From NCBI RefSeq assembly GCF_016906535.1, contig NC_057377.1:1054001-1118000 (forward strand): 64,000 nt of DNA, written 5' to 3'. The notes under the pieces were generated by a model. The model was given only the letters and a program-made list of their open reading frames with translations, did no database searches and had not been told where the DNA came from. The stretch's first letter is position 1. Every line of letters begins with the position of its first letter. The translations under genes were made by a program, and so were the position numbers. Source of the DNA: Rhizoctonia solani. Lineage: Eukaryota > Basidiomycota > Agaricomycetes > Cantharellales > Ceratobasidiaceae. Below, in pieces: positions 61,830 to 64,000 of this stretch.

Positions 61830-62960
61830 TCCAAAAATGGACAACTTAGTAGACAATTTTGAATTTGTATCTCTTGCTCTAGATTCAAATAAAAAACCCC
61901 TATTATTTATCGATCTATATGTCCAGAATTCCCCGGCAGAACCCCTCAGAACACTCATAGACTCCGGAGCAACATCAAATTTCATCTCCCCCTCCGTGGT
62001 CAAAAAGTTAAAAATTCCAAAAACCCAGCTCAAAAATCCACAAGTTGTAAGGATGTTAGACGGTACTATATCACAGACTGGTCGCATTTGGCACCAGGTT
62101 CACCTCACGGTCTCGGCCAATGGCCACTCTCACTCCATTCCCTTCCTTGTTTGCCCCATAGGCAACACCCCGGCTATTCTAGGCATGACATGGTTAACGA
62201 CAGAAGCTCCTCTTATTGACTGGCAACAGGGATTAGTCACATTCCCTGAACAGATACAGACTGCCTCCGAAGAAGAAGCGGACCTAGATCCTCTAGCAGA
62301 TCTCCCCCCTCAGTACCATGAATTTGCTAGAGTATTTGGCAAGGAAGAATTTAAGGTCCTCCCCCCACACAGGGAGTATGATATTTCCATAGACCTTGTT
62401 CCAGACGCCAAATTATCCCCAGGTCCCATATATGGCATGACGGATGCGGAATCCAAGGCACTCAAACAACACATCAATGAAGAACTAGCCACGGGCAAGA
62501 TCCGCCCCAGTACCTCATCTGCCGGAGCCCCTGTCATGTTTGTCAAAAAGGCTGATGGTTCCCTTAGGCTTGTTGTGGATTACAGAAAGCTCAACAAAGT
62601 TACCCACAAAAATGTCTACCCTCTCCCCAGGCAGGATGATCTCATGGCCAAACTACGAAATGCCAAACTGTTCACAAAGCTTGACCTACGCTGGGGCTAT
62701 AACAACGTCAGAATCAAAGAAGGGGATGAATGGAAGACGGCATTCAGGACCAAATACGGGCTTTTTGAATACTTAGTGATGCCTTTTGGCCTCACCAACG
62801 CCCCAGCCGCCTTCCAACACTTCATGAATGACCTGTTCAGAGACCTCATCGATGTCACAGTGGTTATCTATTTGGACAATATTCTGATCTTCTCCAAGAA
62901 ACCTGAGGACCACCCTTCCCATGTCAGGGAAGTCCTTTCACGATTGATGAAGAACCAGTT
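61798..62960 (+). pseudogene. Pol fragment: protease and reverse transcriptase (element 2)
   Basis: In the -1 frame relative to gag. The aspartic protease has [12 protein letters not shown], then [14 protein letters not shown]. The reverse transcriptase shows [71 protein letters not shown] and, at the active site, YLDNILIFS where the family has YLDD; the second Asp codon is AAT (62878-62880). Coding homology stops at SRLMKNQ, where LTR C begins (62961). The frame runs another 29 codons into the LTR. The YLDN change alone should abolish polymerase activity. Confidence 0.9.
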
Positions 62961-63130
62961 TGTCGTAGACACAATTGATACCAGGGAATTTATTCCCATT
63001 TTCTCGAATTTAAACGAACTCAAACGGACGACATTTCTAGTCACGTGACTTCGGCGCTTATATCATACGCTAAGCGCCGAGCCACGTCCCCATCCGCGCT
63101 TAAATCAGCATACGTAGCCACCTCCACCTA

Positions 63131-63138
63131 TGACGTCA
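63131..63138 (+). promoter_or_regulatory. Perfect ATF/CREB site (TGACGTCA) in LTR C
   Basis: Palindromic TGACGTCA about 100 bp upstream of the LTR TATA box. LTRs A and B carry TGATGTCA at the matching place. Confidence 0.6.
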
Positions 63139-63236
63139 TCAATGACACGTATGCATGAGTAAGGCCGACCGCGGAGCGGGGTTCTTATTGGATTATATAT
63201 TTGATATGATGTATTTGTAATTAGTCACTCTGTAGA

Positions 63237-63244
63237 ATATATAA
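63237..63244 (+). promoter_or_regulatory. TATA box of LTR C
   Basis: ATATATAA within GAATATATAAGGAGGCC. The same TATATATTACAGAG-type block is present in LTRs A and B on minus, so it is the element's promoter. Confidence 0.6.
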
Positions 63245-63532
63245 GGAGGCCAACCGACCATGGTAACACCCAGGTCAATTACCTCTTGTCGCATCCCCCA
63301 ACTGTATGAGGCCTTAGGCCAGTAATTACTAAGTTCCCTACCTGTACTCGTTGCCTTAAGCGGCTTCCTTATCGTAGATACATAGCTTGCCATTGCCATT
63401 AGGGCTTTGGTCATTGTACTTAGATAGTTAGTCGTCGTAGGTAGCCACCTCACCGCCTTAAGCGGTTTTTACTTAGTTCTATACGGCCACAAGCGCCCGC
63501 TACCTAGACAACCCTTACGGACGTCTAGGACA

Positions 63533-64000
63533 CTAGGTAATTGACCTTAAGTTGGTTGCAAACCGTGCCTACCCGCACCCACCACACTTAGCCCAACAAC
63601 GAGAAGGAACCTTGTACTAGCACGAGGGAAATACCGGAGATTGGGATCGCCTTTTGCTGTTAATAATCAAACCAGCGTCGTCCCCTCCTAGTACCGAATT
63701 GCTATAAGGCAAGAATTCCCTATCGCCCGCATACCCCGGTCGCCGCACCTTTTACCAGCGGACCTAGACAGCCAATACACCCGCTTGCAGAGATTGGATT
63801 CTACATCACGCCCGCCCACGGCTGTGATTAGTAACTCCTACTGTTCAACGCTAGGTCGTTTGACGCAAGGTCTTAGCGATCGAGTAATAAAGCGCTCATA
63901 AGTCCTGACACAGGCACCTACTAGTCCCCCTCCCACTTCCACCATTACATCCCGCACTCCTACTCGCTCGTCCTCGCGGGCATCATCTCACGCTGGCCGC
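63533..64000 (+). other. 5' leader of element 3
   Basis: Non-coding, matching the 60091-60610 leader block by block up to the window edge. Gag would be expected just to the right. Confidence 0.75.

Larger units (their letters stand above)
59531..62960 (+). mobile_element. Retrotransposon element 2 (Tf2-like), 5' part, inserted in element 1
   Basis: Plus-strand element with 5' LTR D (59531-60090), a leader, gag (60611-61801) and protease-RT up to 62960, where element 3 cuts it. Its left junction lies in the RNase H-proximal part of element 1's pol. The bases CTTTC (59526-59530) are the expected target duplication. Its RNase H, integrase and 3' LTR should lie beyond element 3. Confidence 0.88.
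62961..63532 (+). repeat. LTR C, 5' LTR of element 3
   Basis: 572 bp from TGTCGTAGACAC to TCTAGGACA. It is the reverse-oriented counterpart of LTRs A and B and looks the least decayed, keeping intact GTCACGTGAC (63040-63049) and TGACGTCA (63131-63138). Confidence 0.9.
62961..64000 (+). mobile_element. Retrotransposon element 3 (Tf2-like), 5' end, inserted in element 2
   Basis: LTR C (62961-63532) followed by a leader homologous to that of element 2, running off the window before gag. The plus-strand orientation and a junction inside the RT coding sequence show it inserted into element 2. The five bases CAGTT (62956-62960) are the expected target duplication. Confidence 0.85.

Overview
This window looks like a chromosome segment from a basidiomycete fungus, most likely an Agaricomycete plant pathogen or saprotroph of the Rhizoctonia/Ceratobasidiaceae type (inference). 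The reasons are protein genes broken by many ~50-60 bp GT-AG introns, plant cell-wall enzymes with fungal CBM1 modules, a tRNA-Leu(CAA) with an intron, several F-box genes, and Tf2-like Ty3/gypsy chromovirus retrotransposons.

Positions 1-52,700 are gene-rich and mostly single copy. In order they hold: a GH51 arabinofuranosidase running off the left edge (-), a ~3 kb stretch with no recognisable gene, a two-finger C2H2 transcription factor (+), a 74-residue conserved-looking small protein (+), a 756-residue basic/coiled-coil protein (+), a probable mitochondrial protein (-), an alpha-ketoglutarate-dependent xanthine dioxygenase (-), a Sec14/CRAL-TRIO protein (-), an F-box protein (+), a tRNA-Leu(CAA) (-), a single-pass membrane protein (+), methylcrotonyl-CoA carboxylase alpha (-), NADH-cytochrome b5 reductase (-), the diphthamide J-protein DPH4 (+), a small acidic protein (-), the SPB4 rRNA helicase (+), a second single-pass membrane protein paralogous to the first (-), exocyst EXO84 (-), a large F-box protein (-), a protein kinase (-), three tandem GH10 xylanases (-), a DUF2417-like membrane alpha/beta-hydrolase-fold protein (-) and the NEDD8 E1 subunit UBA3 (-). 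The GH51 and GH10 enzymes together degrade arabinoxylan.

Positions 52,700-64,000 are repeat-rich. There is a solo LTR of one family (53,285-53,880). An F-box-like gene is split by a 573-bp solo LTR with a perfect 5-bp target duplication, and its two halves join in frame. After that comes a nest of related Tf2-like elements: element 1 (-) is cut in its pol gene by element 2 (+), which is itself cut in its pol gene by element 3 (+), which runs off the right edge. Element 2 shows a textbook -1 ribosomal frameshift signal between gag and pol. Several catalytic Asp codons in the pol genes have become Asn by CpG-to-CpA changes, so the copies in view are dead.

Exon boundaries were inferred by eye from splice consensus and frame continuity. 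Spans are firm where both the start and stop codons are quoted; internal exon boundaries are less certain unless listed.
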